Below, piece after piece: positions 1-7,150 of a stretch of 64,000 nt of DNA. Position 1 is the stretch's first letter, and each line of letters starts with the position of its first letter. The notes under the pieces are model-generated. The model did no database searches and was not told where the DNA came from. It was given only the letters and a program-made list of their open reading frames with translations. The stretch is from Candidatus Zixiibacteriota bacterium (GTDB taxonomy: Bacteria > Zixibacteria > MSB-5A5 > GN15 > FEB-12). Position numbers and translations under genes: made by a program. The stretch spans positions 408,039 to 472,038 of the forward strand of contig JANQPI010000020.1 of the NCBI GenBank assembly GCA_028289585.1, given 5' to 3'.

Positions 1-2
1 AG

Positions 3-656
3 CCGATTGTCGTGACTGCGGTCGGCGACCGGTATCAGATTGTCGCCGGCGAACGGCGCTGGCGGGCTGCCCGGGAAGCGGGCTGGACCGACGTCCCGGT
101 TGTTGTCATGGTGACCGACGATCCCGAAACGCGGCTGGAACTCGCGCTGATCGAGAACATTCATCGCGAAGACCTTTCGCCGATCGAACTGGCCCAGGCG
201 TATCGGCGCCTGATCGACGCCTTCAACTACACTCAGGCGGATCTCGCAAGCAAACTGGGGAAGAGTCGTTCCGCGATAGCTAATTCACTGCGTTTATTGA
301 ACTTACCTGAATCAATTCAGGCCTGGGTCGCCTCCGGTGAGCTCACCGAAGGTCACGCCCGCACCCTGCTCTCGGTCGCGTCACCGAGTGAACAGCAACA
401 GATGGCTGAGGCAATGCGAGCGGGGGGGATGACGGTTCGGCAGGCGGAAAACGTAACCCGACGACGCAAACCGGGGCGTCCGGCAAAGCGTCGTCCGTCG
501 CCAGAGCTGCAGGCGGTGGAAACCGAGCTCAAGCAGCTCCTCGGGACGGCGGTGAAGATTGCGCCGCATCCTAAGCGAGGAAAGATCGAGATTGAATTTT
601 ACGGCCATGATGATCTTGATCGTTTGCTCGATCTGCTACGGCGAGTGCGGAGTTAG
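3..656 (+). CDS. parB: Chromosome-partitioning protein ParB (5' truncated by window edge)
   Basis: ParB binds parS sites, loads as a CTP-dependent clamp and works with ParA to segregate chromosome origins. The reading frame is open from base 3, upstream of the first in-frame GTG at 12, so the gene begins outside the window; 217 residues are visible. The GERRWRA motif (about residues 17-23) and the ENIHREDLSPIE motif (about 52-63) are the classic ParB nuclease-like/CTPase boxes. A helix-turn-helix with KLGKSRSAIANSLRLL follows, and the basic/dimerisation tail ends with the stop at 654-656. A parA gene is expected just upstream but is not visible. Only 9 bases separate it from the next gene, so co-transcription is likely. 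Confidence 0.95.
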   Translation, partial: PIVVTAVGDRYQIVAGERRWRAAREAGWTDVPVVVMVTDDPETRLELALIENIHREDLSPIELAQAYRRLIDAFNYTQADLASKLGKSRSAIANSLRLLNLPESIQAWVASGELTEGHARTLLSVASPSEQQQMAEAMRAGGMTVRQAENVTRRRKPGRPAKRRPSPELQAVETELKQLLGTAVKIAPHPKRGKIEIEFYGHDDLDRLLDLLRRVRS

Positions 657-665
657 ACGCACACA

Positions 666-1469
666 ATGGTTCGTCAACGTCCTCCCTCTCATGTCACAAT
701 CATGTTCGTTCCCGATGGCACCGCGGCACGCTCGGGTTGGCGGGTACGGACGTGGCTATTGCGTGGTCTGATCATCGCACAGGCGACATTGGTCCTCGGG
801 ATCATTGTCTTCTTCGCACTCTATGGAAAAGTGCTTGAGAGAGCGGCTCGCACAGAAGAATTTGCTTCAGAAAATGAGCGGCTCCGTCGATACAGTCTCA
901 AAGTGCAACTCCTTGAGCAACAACTGATGGACGCCCGCGAGATCGTCGCACGCGTTACCGCCCTGGCTGGAATCGACTATCAGTTCGCCGAGCTGCCGAG
1001 CGATTCGTTGATTCTCGCCGCTGATACGAACGCGCTGCGCGGAGCAATTCTCCCCCGGTCGGCCGACGGCGATTGGTCAATTCCGTCCGGATTGCCGGTC
1101 CAGGGCTTCATCACGCAGTACTTCTCTGGGGATTCGACGACCTGGCATCCGGGGATCGATATCGCCTGCGCAACCGGCGTTCCGGTCCTGGCTACCGGAT
1201 CCGGGGTGGTCACCAGCGTGATCTACGATTCGATCTATGGTCACACCGTTACCCTGGCGCACAACGATTCGATCACAACTGTCTACGCCCACAACGAAAA
1301 GATACTTGTGGCGGAGGGAGAGACGGTACAGGTTGGCAGCCGAATCGCCCTGGCGGGGAATTCAGGGCGATCAACAGCACCGCACGTGCATTACGAAGTG
1401 AATATTCACGGGAAACCGGTCAACCCACTGGATAACCTTTATGCTAAAGAAGACACCCACCATGAATGA
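666..1469 (+). CDS. M23 family metallopeptidase (LytM-like), membrane anchored
   Basis: A 267-residue cell-wall endopeptidase candidate. A single transmembrane segment (about residues 30-50) is followed by a short coiled coil (60-90) and a C-terminal LytM/M23 domain. The zinc ligands are visible as HPGID (H and D of HxxxD, about residue 160) and HVH (about 239-241). The topology places the catalytic domain in the periplasm. The gene overlaps the bactofilin gene by 8 bases. M23 peptidase next to bactofilin is a recurring pair in which the bactofilin scaffold positions the peptidase to shape the cell wall. Both catalytic motifs are intact, so activity is expected. Confidence 0.9.
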   Translation: MVRQRPPSHVTIMFVPDGTAARSGWRVRTWLLRGLIIAQATLVLGIIVFFALYGKVLERAARTEEFASENERLRRYSLKVQLLEQQLMDAREIVARVTALAGIDYQFAELPSDSLILAADTNALRGAILPRSADGDWSIPSGLPVQGFITQYFSGDSTTWHPGIDIACATGVPVLATGSGVVTSVIYDSIYGHTVTLAHNDSITTVYAHNEKILVAEGETVQVGSRIALAGNSGRSTAPHVHYEVNIHGKPVNPLDNLYAKEDTHHE

Positions 1470-1875
1470 ACCAACTGGCAACATGAACACGATCATTGGC
1501 AAGGACACTGTTTTCACCGGCACGCTCGAAGTTAAGGGCGCGTTGCGAGTCGATGGAACGGTCAAGGGTAAGATCATCTGCCCGGATACGGTCACCGTGG
1601 GCGCCTCTGGCTCGGTTGAGGCCGATCTTGAGGTCACCAACGCGGTTGTGGCCGGCAAAATGAACGGCAACATCGTCGCCAGCGAGCAGATCGAACTACA
1701 GGCGAAGTGCGAAGTTGATGGCGACCTTAAGACGCCGTCGCTGATCATCGAGCAAGGCGCGATCTTCTGTGGCTCCTGCAACATGAAGGATAAGGCGCCC
1801 GATCTGGGCTTTCTCAATCAGCAGAAGAGTAAGCCGGAGAATGCGCTCGCATCGTCGAGTAAGGGCAATAAATAG
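1462..1875 (+). CDS. Bactofilin (polymer-forming cytoskeletal protein)
   Basis: A 137-residue bactofilin. The right-handed beta-helix repeats are visible as short glycine/valine-rich rungs such as GTLEVKGALRVDGTVKGKI and VGASGSVEADLEV. Bactofilins polymerise without nucleotide and act as cytoplasmic scaffolds. Two ATGs are possible: 1441 and 1462. I chose 1462 because it sits 10 bases after an AAGAAG purine run and overlaps the peptidase stop by only 8 bases; the 1441 start has no ribosome-binding site. The charged tail ending SSSKGNK is typical of the flexible ends of the family. Pairing with the upstream M23 peptidase suggests a role in localised wall remodelling. Confidence 0.9.
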   Translation: MNEPTGNMNTIIGKDTVFTGTLEVKGALRVDGTVKGKIICPDTVTVGASGSVEADLEVTNAVVAGKMNGNIVASEQIELQAKCEVDGDLKTPSLIIEQGAIFCGSCNMKDKAPDLGFLNQQKSKPENALASSSKGNK

Positions 1876-1905
1876 CGCCGTTACCGGACTCTACGGTACC
1901 TCGAC

Positions 1906-2027
1906 TGTGGAAAACTGGCGTTTTTTGGGGATAACTGGCTAAGTCACCTTTTGACAATCCATTATCGCCCACAGCTTCCTCTTGCCAGGCTAGTTTTCCA
2001 CTTTCTTAACATTCCATAAATATATGC
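1906..2027. other. DnaA-box-like cluster with AT-rich stretch (possible oriC)
   Basis: The 413-base gap after the bactofilin gene holds TGTGGAAAA at 1906-1914 (TTTTCCACA on the minus strand, a perfect TTWTNCACA match). TGGGGATAA lies at 1926-1934 (TTATCCCCA, one mismatch) and TTTTCCACT at 1994-2002 (one mismatch). An AT-rich 25-mer (2003-2027, 20 A/T) follows. The outer boxes form an inverted repeat, GTGGAAAACT/AGTTTTCCAC. The nearby parB gene is the usual neighbour of oriC. This is inference; no dnaA, dnaN or rsmG is visible. Confidence 0.3.
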
Positions 2028-2185
2028 CGGGGTGTACGTTAGCCTGACCTGCTGGAAGGCGAGCGAACACCCCGGTACCCTTAGGAGAGCATTTTCACGG
2101 GCCTTCGCGGAGATGATTCAGCCGTCTGTCTAACCGAATCTCCCCTGGATCGAGTGTGGCTCGTTAGCCGCTGACGCTTTTTCAC

Positions 2186-2213
2186 TTGGCCGCTTCGTTT
2201 TCTGCGGTATACT
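2186..2213 (+). promoter_or_regulatory. Putative sigma70 promoter of moxR
   Basis: TTGGCC (2186-2191), a 16-base spacer and TATACT (2208-2213) lie about 90 bases before the moxR start. The -10 is strong and the -35 is moderate. Confidence 0.45.
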
Positions 2214-2306
2214 CGCTGATCCGGTCGCCTCAATAGGCTGTTATCCGTATAAGCGGGTACCTGTTGCGACGATAACCCCGAGCCTGCAATGTCTGCGGAG
2301 GCTTTC

Positions 2307-3317
2307 ATGACCACCGGTTCCACGGCGGTTTCCGACACCAGTGCGGTGGAGGCGCTGCACACCTCATATCAATCGATTCAGTCTGAAGTTCGCAAAGTGA
2401 TTATCGGCCAGGATGCTGTTGTCGAACAGTTACTTATCGCGCTTCTCGCCTCCGGGCACTGCCTGTTGGTGGGAGTTCCGGGGCTGGCGAAAACGCTCCT
2501 TATATCGACGGTCGCACGCGTTCTCGATCTGAAATTCAGTCGGATTCAGTTTACTCCCGATCTGATGCCATCGGATATCACCGGGACAGAGATCATCGAG
2601 GAGGAACATGGGACCGGCAAGCGCCAGTTCCGTTTCGTCAAGGGACCGATTTTTGCCAATGTCGTCCTCGCCGACGAAATCAACCGGACCCCCCCCAAGA
2701 CTCAGGCCGCCCTGTTGCAGGCAATGCAGGAGCATGAGGTGACAGCCTCAGGGGAGACGTTCACTCTCGAAGAGCCGTTCTTCGTCCTCGCCACCCAGAA
2801 TCCGATCGAGCAGGAGGGAACCTACCCGCTACCCGAAGCCCAGCTCGATCGTTTTATGTTCAATGTCCTCGTCGATTATCCCTCTCAGACGGAGGAGGAG
2901 GAGATCGTCAAATCGACGACGACATCGGTCAAGAAGGAGCTGCAACCGGTTCTTTCGGCTGCTGAGATTGTTGGTTTTCAGGAGTTGGTCCGCCGCGTGC
3001 CGGTGTCGGATCACCTGGTCAGTTACGCCGTAGATCTGGTCCGGGCAACTCGCCCGAAAGAGGCGGCAGCTCCCGATTTCGTTCGGACCTATGTCAATTG
3101 GGGTGCCGGTCCGCGTGCCTCCCAGTATCTGATTTTGGCCGCGAAGACTCGCGCAATTCTCGATGGTCGCCCGACTCCGGGAATCGAAGATGTTCGGTTT
3201 GCCGCATTCCCGGTTCTGCGACATCGGGTTGTGACCTCGTTTGCGGCCGAGGCCGAGGGAATTGACTCGGTCGAGATCGTCCGACGGCTTCTCGACACCG
3301 TCGCGGAACGAAGCTAG
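2307..3317 (+). CDS. MoxR-family AAA+ ATPase
   Basis: A 336-residue MoxR ATPase. Walker A is GVPGLAKT (about residues 55-62) and Walker B is LADEINR (about 121-127); the conserved ATQNP and PLPEAQLDRF segments follow. MoxR proteins act as chaperone-like ATPases and typically work with DUF58 and von Willebrand A-domain proteins. I chose ATG 2307 over ATG 2289 because GCGGAGG ends 6 bases before it, while 2289 has no ribosome-binding site. An 8-C run near 2689-2696 is in frame and encodes the normal TPPK segment. The next two genes follow closely, giving a moxR-membrane protein-DUF58 operon. Confidence 0.92.
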   Translation: MTTGSTAVSDTSAVEALHTSYQSIQSEVRKVIIGQDAVVEQLLIALLASGHCLLVGVPGLAKTLLISTVARVLDLKFSRIQFTPDLMPSDITGTEIIEEEHGTGKRQFRFVKGPIFANVVLADEINRTPPKTQAALLQAMQEHEVTASGETFTLEEPFFVLATQNPIEQEGTYPLPEAQLDRFMFNVLVDYPSQTEEEEIVKSTTTSVKKELQPVLSAAEIVGFQELVRRVPVSDHLVSYAVDLVRATRPKEAAAPDFVRTYVNWGAGPRASQYLILAAKTRAILDGRPTPGIEDVRFAAFPVLRHRVVTSFAAEAEGIDSVEIVRRLLDTVAERS

Positions 3318-3331
3318 GCAAGCGAACAATC

Positions 3332-4066
3332 ATGGCTTCGGAGCCGACCAGCACCCCGACTCCGGTCATCACCCGATGGCAGCTACGCTATCTTCCCGGC
3401 TATGCGCGGTTCTTTGTGGCCCTTGTCACCGGTTTGATGGTGTTTGTCACACTCTTCGCAGCGTGGCTCTACACCGTAGAATCCGGCCAGGTCGATCCGA
3501 CCAAGATGCCTGCCTATCTCCTGGAGGGCTCGGCCAAGCCGATTCCTGCGGATCTGGCGGCTGACCTCGATGAAATCGCCGCCGACTCTGCTCTGGTGGC
3601 AGCACCGATTTGGGACACGCTGTCGCGGGGGCAGGAGCATGAATTCGTTTCGGAGCATGATCATCGCGAAGAGGTCATCGATTCGCTCCTGGCAACGAGC
3701 GTCCCGGCTGGATACGGGCTCTATGGAATCGCCGATTCGGGCCTCTCATATCGCGGTAAGACGTTATTGAGAGAGAATTTAGGTTTGGCTCATACGCATG
3801 TAAACGGGCAGACACTCCTCTTTTTTGCGCTCGGTCTGTTGTATTGCCTGACAAGTCAATCTGCCGGTCGGAAGAAGCTGCTCCTCGGCCTCTTTGGCGG
3901 ACTCGTCCTGCTCCACAACGGAGCACTCGTTGGCCGTGGTTTTCATCCGCTGTTCGACGATCTTCTCATGATCTCCGGAATCGGCCTGCTGTCCGTAATC
4001 ATCTACTACGCGGCCGCCATCGCTATCGACTTAGCCCGTCCGATTACGCAGGAGAGGCTATCGTGA
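3332..4066 (+). CDS. Membrane protein of unknown function in moxR operon
   Basis: I do not recognise this 244-residue protein. It has one transmembrane segment near the N terminus (about residues 25-47) and a soluble periplasmic-type region of about 110 residues. Three more hydrophobic segments lie in the C-terminal third (about 160-175, 180-200 and 210-235). There is no obvious catalytic motif. It sits 14 bases after moxR, and its stop overlaps the GTG of the DUF58 gene (GTGA at 4063-4066), so translation is probably coupled. The context suggests a membrane partner of the MoxR/DUF58 system. Confidence 0.75.
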   Translation: MASEPTSTPTPVITRWQLRYLPGYARFFVALVTGLMVFVTLFAAWLYTVESGQVDPTKMPAYLLEGSAKPIPADLAADLDEIAADSALVAAPIWDTLSRGQEHEFVSEHDHREEVIDSLLATSVPAGYGLYGIADSGLSYRGKTLLRENLGLAHTHVNGQTLLFFALGLLYCLTSQSAGRKKLLLGLFGGLVLLHNGALVGRGFHPLFDDLLMISGIGLLSVIIYYAAAIAIDLARPITQERLS

Positions 4067-4962
4067 GCGCCGATCATCGTCGTTATCTCCAGCCCGAGAC
4101 GGTTTCGTCGCTCAAGGGGCTCGAGCTAAAGGCCCGCATGGTCGTTGAGGGATTCATGGCGGGACTGCACAAGTCTCCGTATCACGGATTTTCCGTTGAG
4201 TTCGCGGAGCACCGGCAATACATGCCGGGTGATCCGATTCGTAACGTCGATTGGAAAGTCTTTGGCAAGACCGACAGGTATTATATCAAGCAGTACGAAG
4301 AGGAGACCAACCTCAAAGCGTATCTGCTGGTCGATTCGTCGCGGTCGATGGCTTACCAATCGGAAGATCGGATCAGTAAGTTCGACTATGCGGGTATGCT
4401 CGCCGGCGCCCTTGGCTATCTCATGCTCCGACAGCGGGATGCAGTCGGGTTGGTCACTTTCAGCGAAGCGATCCATCGCTACATTCCGCCCCGCTCCAAA
4501 TCGAGCCATCTTCATATTCTCCTTAATGAGCTGGCACAGACCGCCCCGGCCGACGCCACCCGTATTGGTCCTGCCCTCCATGAGATGGCCGAACGGATCA
4601 AGCGCCGCGGTCTGGTCGTTGTCATGTCCGATCTGCTCGATGATCCCGCCGAGATCATCTCAGGACTAAAACACTTTCGTTACAATCAACACGAGGTCTT
4701 GATCTTTCACATCCTGGACCCCCGGGAAACAGACCTCGACTTCGCGGGTGAGGCGATCTTCGAGGATATGGAGACGGGTGAGCGGATTACGACGACACCG
4801 AGTCAGATCAAGAAAGATTTTGCGCGTCAGGTCGATGCGTTCAGCGAAGAAATCAGCTACGCCTGCCGCCAGGCCAACATCGACTACCACCGTATTGACA
4901 CCCGGACCACCTTCGACCAGGCGATGTACGCCTGGTTGGCCAAGCGGGCCCGGCTTTTCTAG
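4063..4962 (+). CDS. DUF58 domain-containing protein (vWA-like)
   Basis: A 299-residue DUF58 protein. The family hallmark region around GDPIRNVDWKVFGKTD is followed by a vWA-like metal-site motif, LLVDSSRSM (DxSxS, about residue 91). DUF58 proteins are the regular partners of MoxR ATPases. The start is the GTG at 4063, preceded by CAGGAGAG and overlapping the upstream stop. An open frame extends upstream to 3844 but shadows the previous gene. The batA/batB genes that often follow are absent here. Confidence 0.88.
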   Translation: MSADHRRYLQPETVSSLKGLELKARMVVEGFMAGLHKSPYHGFSVEFAEHRQYMPGDPIRNVDWKVFGKTDRYYIKQYEEETNLKAYLLVDSSRSMAYQSEDRISKFDYAGMLAGALGYLMLRQRDAVGLVTFSEAIHRYIPPRSKSSHLHILLNELAQTAPADATRIGPALHEMAERIKRRGLVVVMSDLLDDPAEIISGLKHFRYNQHEVLIFHILDPRETDLDFAGEAIFEDMETGERITTTPSQIKKDFARQVDAFSEEISYACRQANIDYHRIDTRTTFDQAMYAWLAKRARLF

Positions 4963-5284
4963 CCCATCGCCTTGGTCTACGACCCCCCCAGTCAGTTGCC
5001 ATGCTCCGTGCCGACGAGCGCTGCTCCCGGAGTTTCGGAGCACGGCGGGAGCGTGCCCAAGTGCTTGGTCGAGGGGGGTATGAGGGGGGATTGGTATTCG
5101 ATCAGTGAGAACGGACGTGTCAGTGGACTGACGGTAAAGTGAGCGTTAATTGTTCGTGAGGCTGGGGTTTTGTGGACACGAAGAACGATTTTCCATCTGC
5201 GGAGTGATTGCGAGACAAAGGTATAGCTCTCGCAAGCGGCGTCGGCGGAAACGATTTCCCTCAATCCGGACAAGTCAAAACCTC
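4963..5284. other. Intergenic region after DUF58 gene
   Basis: About 320 bases with no credible gene. It holds short hairpins (TGCTCC/GGAGCA at 5022-5042 and GTCAG/CTGAC at 5119-5132), but none is followed by a T-run that would make it a clear terminator. Confidence 0.5.
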
Positions 5285-5313
5285 TTGACAGCTTTCGGGG
5301 GGGCGGATATATT
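5285..5313 (+). promoter_or_regulatory. Strong sigma70-type promoter upstream of dockerin-protein gene
   Basis: TTGACA (5285-5290), a 17-base spacer and TATATT (5308-5313) give a near-consensus promoter. The leader to the start at 5652 would be about 330 bases. It includes a small hairpin, GTGATG-CCC-CATCAC (5340-5354). No known riboswitch was recognised in this leader. Confidence 0.6.
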
Positions 5314-5651
5314 CGCCTCGGACGTTAGGTGAACCACTCGTGATGCCCCATCACAAAGGAACAGAACACATACCGATTCGATAACGGCAGAGAGCTAAGT
5401 ACTTCTCCTCGATAGCTGGCTGTGGGGGCCGCCTGTCGGGTAACAACGGGTAAGCTTCAAAGCGAACTACTGTTAACGGAATTACACACCCGTCGTGGCT
5501 ACGGTCTCGGCGAATTGGCTGTGGTGCCTGAAATGGTCCCAATGTCCAAAGGGTCACGTGATTCTGTCGATACAAGGAAAAGCAGGGTTGAATGACCTCA
5601 GTTCGACTCAGCGTCAGTAGTTCACAGAAAAGTAGTTGTCAGGAGGTCGGT

Positions 5652-6809
5652 ATGCCGTCGGTTGCCCAACCGAAGCATCAATTAGCCACGCTAGGACTGG
5701 CGTCGTTCTTCGCTTTGATCCTTGCCCTTGCCGTATTCACGCCATCGTCATCCGCACAGATCCCCGATGTTACCGTGCAGATTAGTGATACCGTTGGTGC
5801 GGCCGGCACACAGAACTCCGTCGTCACGGTCTTTCTCGACAATCCCTTTGATACGATCGCCGGCTTCGAGCTGTGGTTGCGCATCGACAACCTGAATCTC
5901 GCCGAGTTTCAAACCGACACCGCCACTATTATAGATACGTTCTTCTACGTCCTGGATACGACGGTGTGTATCGTTGATCAGAACGACGACACGATCTGTA
6001 CGTTCTTCGATACCCTGGAAGTCACGGAAGCCGATCCGTTTGAAGTCACGATTATCGACACGTTCGATGTGGTCGTTGGCAACATTGATACGACGGGCAC
6101 GCTTGTCGCCGGCTGGGATCTGGTCGCCTCCCGCTCAATTTTTGGCGTTGGTAACGATGTCAAGGTGACCGCGCTGGCGAGAGGGACGCCGCAGTCAACA
6201 ACGCCACTGATTACGCCGCAGCAGGGGGGCGTACTATTTCGTCTGTTGGCGGATATCAAGCCAATACCTGACACGGTAACTGACAATGTCGCCGGGATCT
6301 TTATCGAGCCGTTCCTTGATGAGTTCAATATCTCGTCGCCGTCGGGCGCCTCTCTCGGCATCGCCCAGTTCCCGACCGTCGATACCAGCTTCTTCCGCTG
6401 CGATTCCTTTGTCCCACCTGATTCGATTATCTGCGCCTCATACACCGAGGTCTCGTTCCCGCCCTTTGACTCCCTCTTTATTGACACGATCGATGTCCCC
6501 GAGCTGTGTGATTCGGCGACGGTCGCAAACGACAGTCTGGGTAACTGTACGGGAACAGAGTACATCCTCCTTCGTCGTGGGTCGATCACGGTGTTGCCGG
6601 GGAATTGCGGAGATATTAATGGAGATGGAAACGTTGGCTTGCCGGATCTCTCGGCGCTGATCGATCATCTCTTTATTTCGTTCAGCCCAATCGATCAGGT
6701 TGCGGCGAATGTCGATTGCAGTCTTGATGGGAATGTCGGGTTACCCGATCTGTCGGTGTTGATCGACCATCTCTTTATCTCGTTTACGCCACTCTGTTGC
6801 GAGATATAG
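5652..6809 (+). CDS. Secreted cohesin-like/dockerin protein
   Basis: A 385-residue exported protein. I chose ATG 5652, preceded by AGGAGG with correct spacing, over ATG 5592. It gives a good signal peptide ending at about SSSAQ (residue 35). A cohesin-like beta-sandwich region follows (about 40-230), recognised by a pattern of the type 'GxxnsvvxVxLdNxxxxiaGFELWLRID'. The C terminus has two dockerin type I loops, DINGDGNVGLPDLSALIDHLF and DCSLDGNVGLPDLSVLIDHLF. Both carry calcium-binding Asp/Asn positions, and they are nearly identical, which suggests recent internal duplication. It has no sorting domain of the NYPNPFNP type. Confidence 0.82.
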   Translation: MPSVAQPKHQLATLGLASFFALILALAVFTPSSSAQIPDVTVQISDTVGAAGTQNSVVTVFLDNPFDTIAGFELWLRIDNLNLAEFQTDTATIIDTFFYVLDTTVCIVDQNDDTICTFFDTLEVTEADPFEVTIIDTFDVVVGNIDTTGTLVAGWDLVASRSIFGVGNDVKVTALARGTPQSTTPLITPQQGGVLFRLLADIKPIPDTVTDNVAGIFIEPFLDEFNISSPSGASLGIAQFPTVDTSFFRCDSFVPPDSIICASYTEVSFPPFDSLFIDTIDVPELCDSATVANDSLGNCTGTEYILLRRGSITVLPGNCGDINGDGNVGLPDLSALIDHLFISFSPIDQVAANVDCSLDGNVGLPDLSVLIDHLFISFTPLCCEI

Positions 6810-7150
6810 AGATGAGAACGGCTTAAGAAAAGAAACATGTGGTGCTCATTGGTCTTTAACAGTGGGCACCTAGTGTAGTACTCGCAGAAACGTTGTTCCG
6901 GAGCCACACCACTCCGGAGCAAGATAGGAAACCAGTCGTATTTGATGGAGAGGAGGACGTTACTCGAGGCACACTGCACGCGCTAAGTATAGGAACACGT
7001 GCAACTCTGGCGACCTTGATTGATTCACAAAAGCACTGACGGTAAGTGGCTCTCGCCGAACGTGATGTTGAATTGATTTGAGGGGGAAAAAGAACGTTAG
7101 AGACGCACAGCGCTAACTCAATTTGTTAACGAAGTTGTTAGGAGAAAAAG
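6810..7150. other. Intergenic leader before major secreted-protein gene
   Basis: A 341-base gap with no credible gene. The only clear element is the ribosome-binding site TTAGGAG about 7 bases before ATG 7151. I found no convincing -35/-10 pair and no recognised riboswitch. Confidence 0.5.

Noticed and set aside
2689-2696. Long C or G runs as phase-variation sites (also 14650-14658 and 51093-51100)
   Set aside because: The runs are in frame in intact genes and encode normal conserved or tolerated residues. Only the run at 49529-49537 separates a better start from its frame.
5554-5561. parS-like core TCACGTGA
   Set aside because: Only about 10 of 16 positions match the parS consensus; the flanks do not fit.
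5127-7046. Shared ACTGACGGTAA upstream of the 5652 and 7151 genes
   Set aside because: An 11-base match is expected by chance at about this frequency between these intergenic regions, and it is absent from the other leaders of the cluster.
7100-7118. GACGCACAG-like start resembling a GEMM (cyclic di-GMP) riboswitch
   Set aside because: The rest of the aptamer core (such as GGGACGCAAAGCC) is absent.
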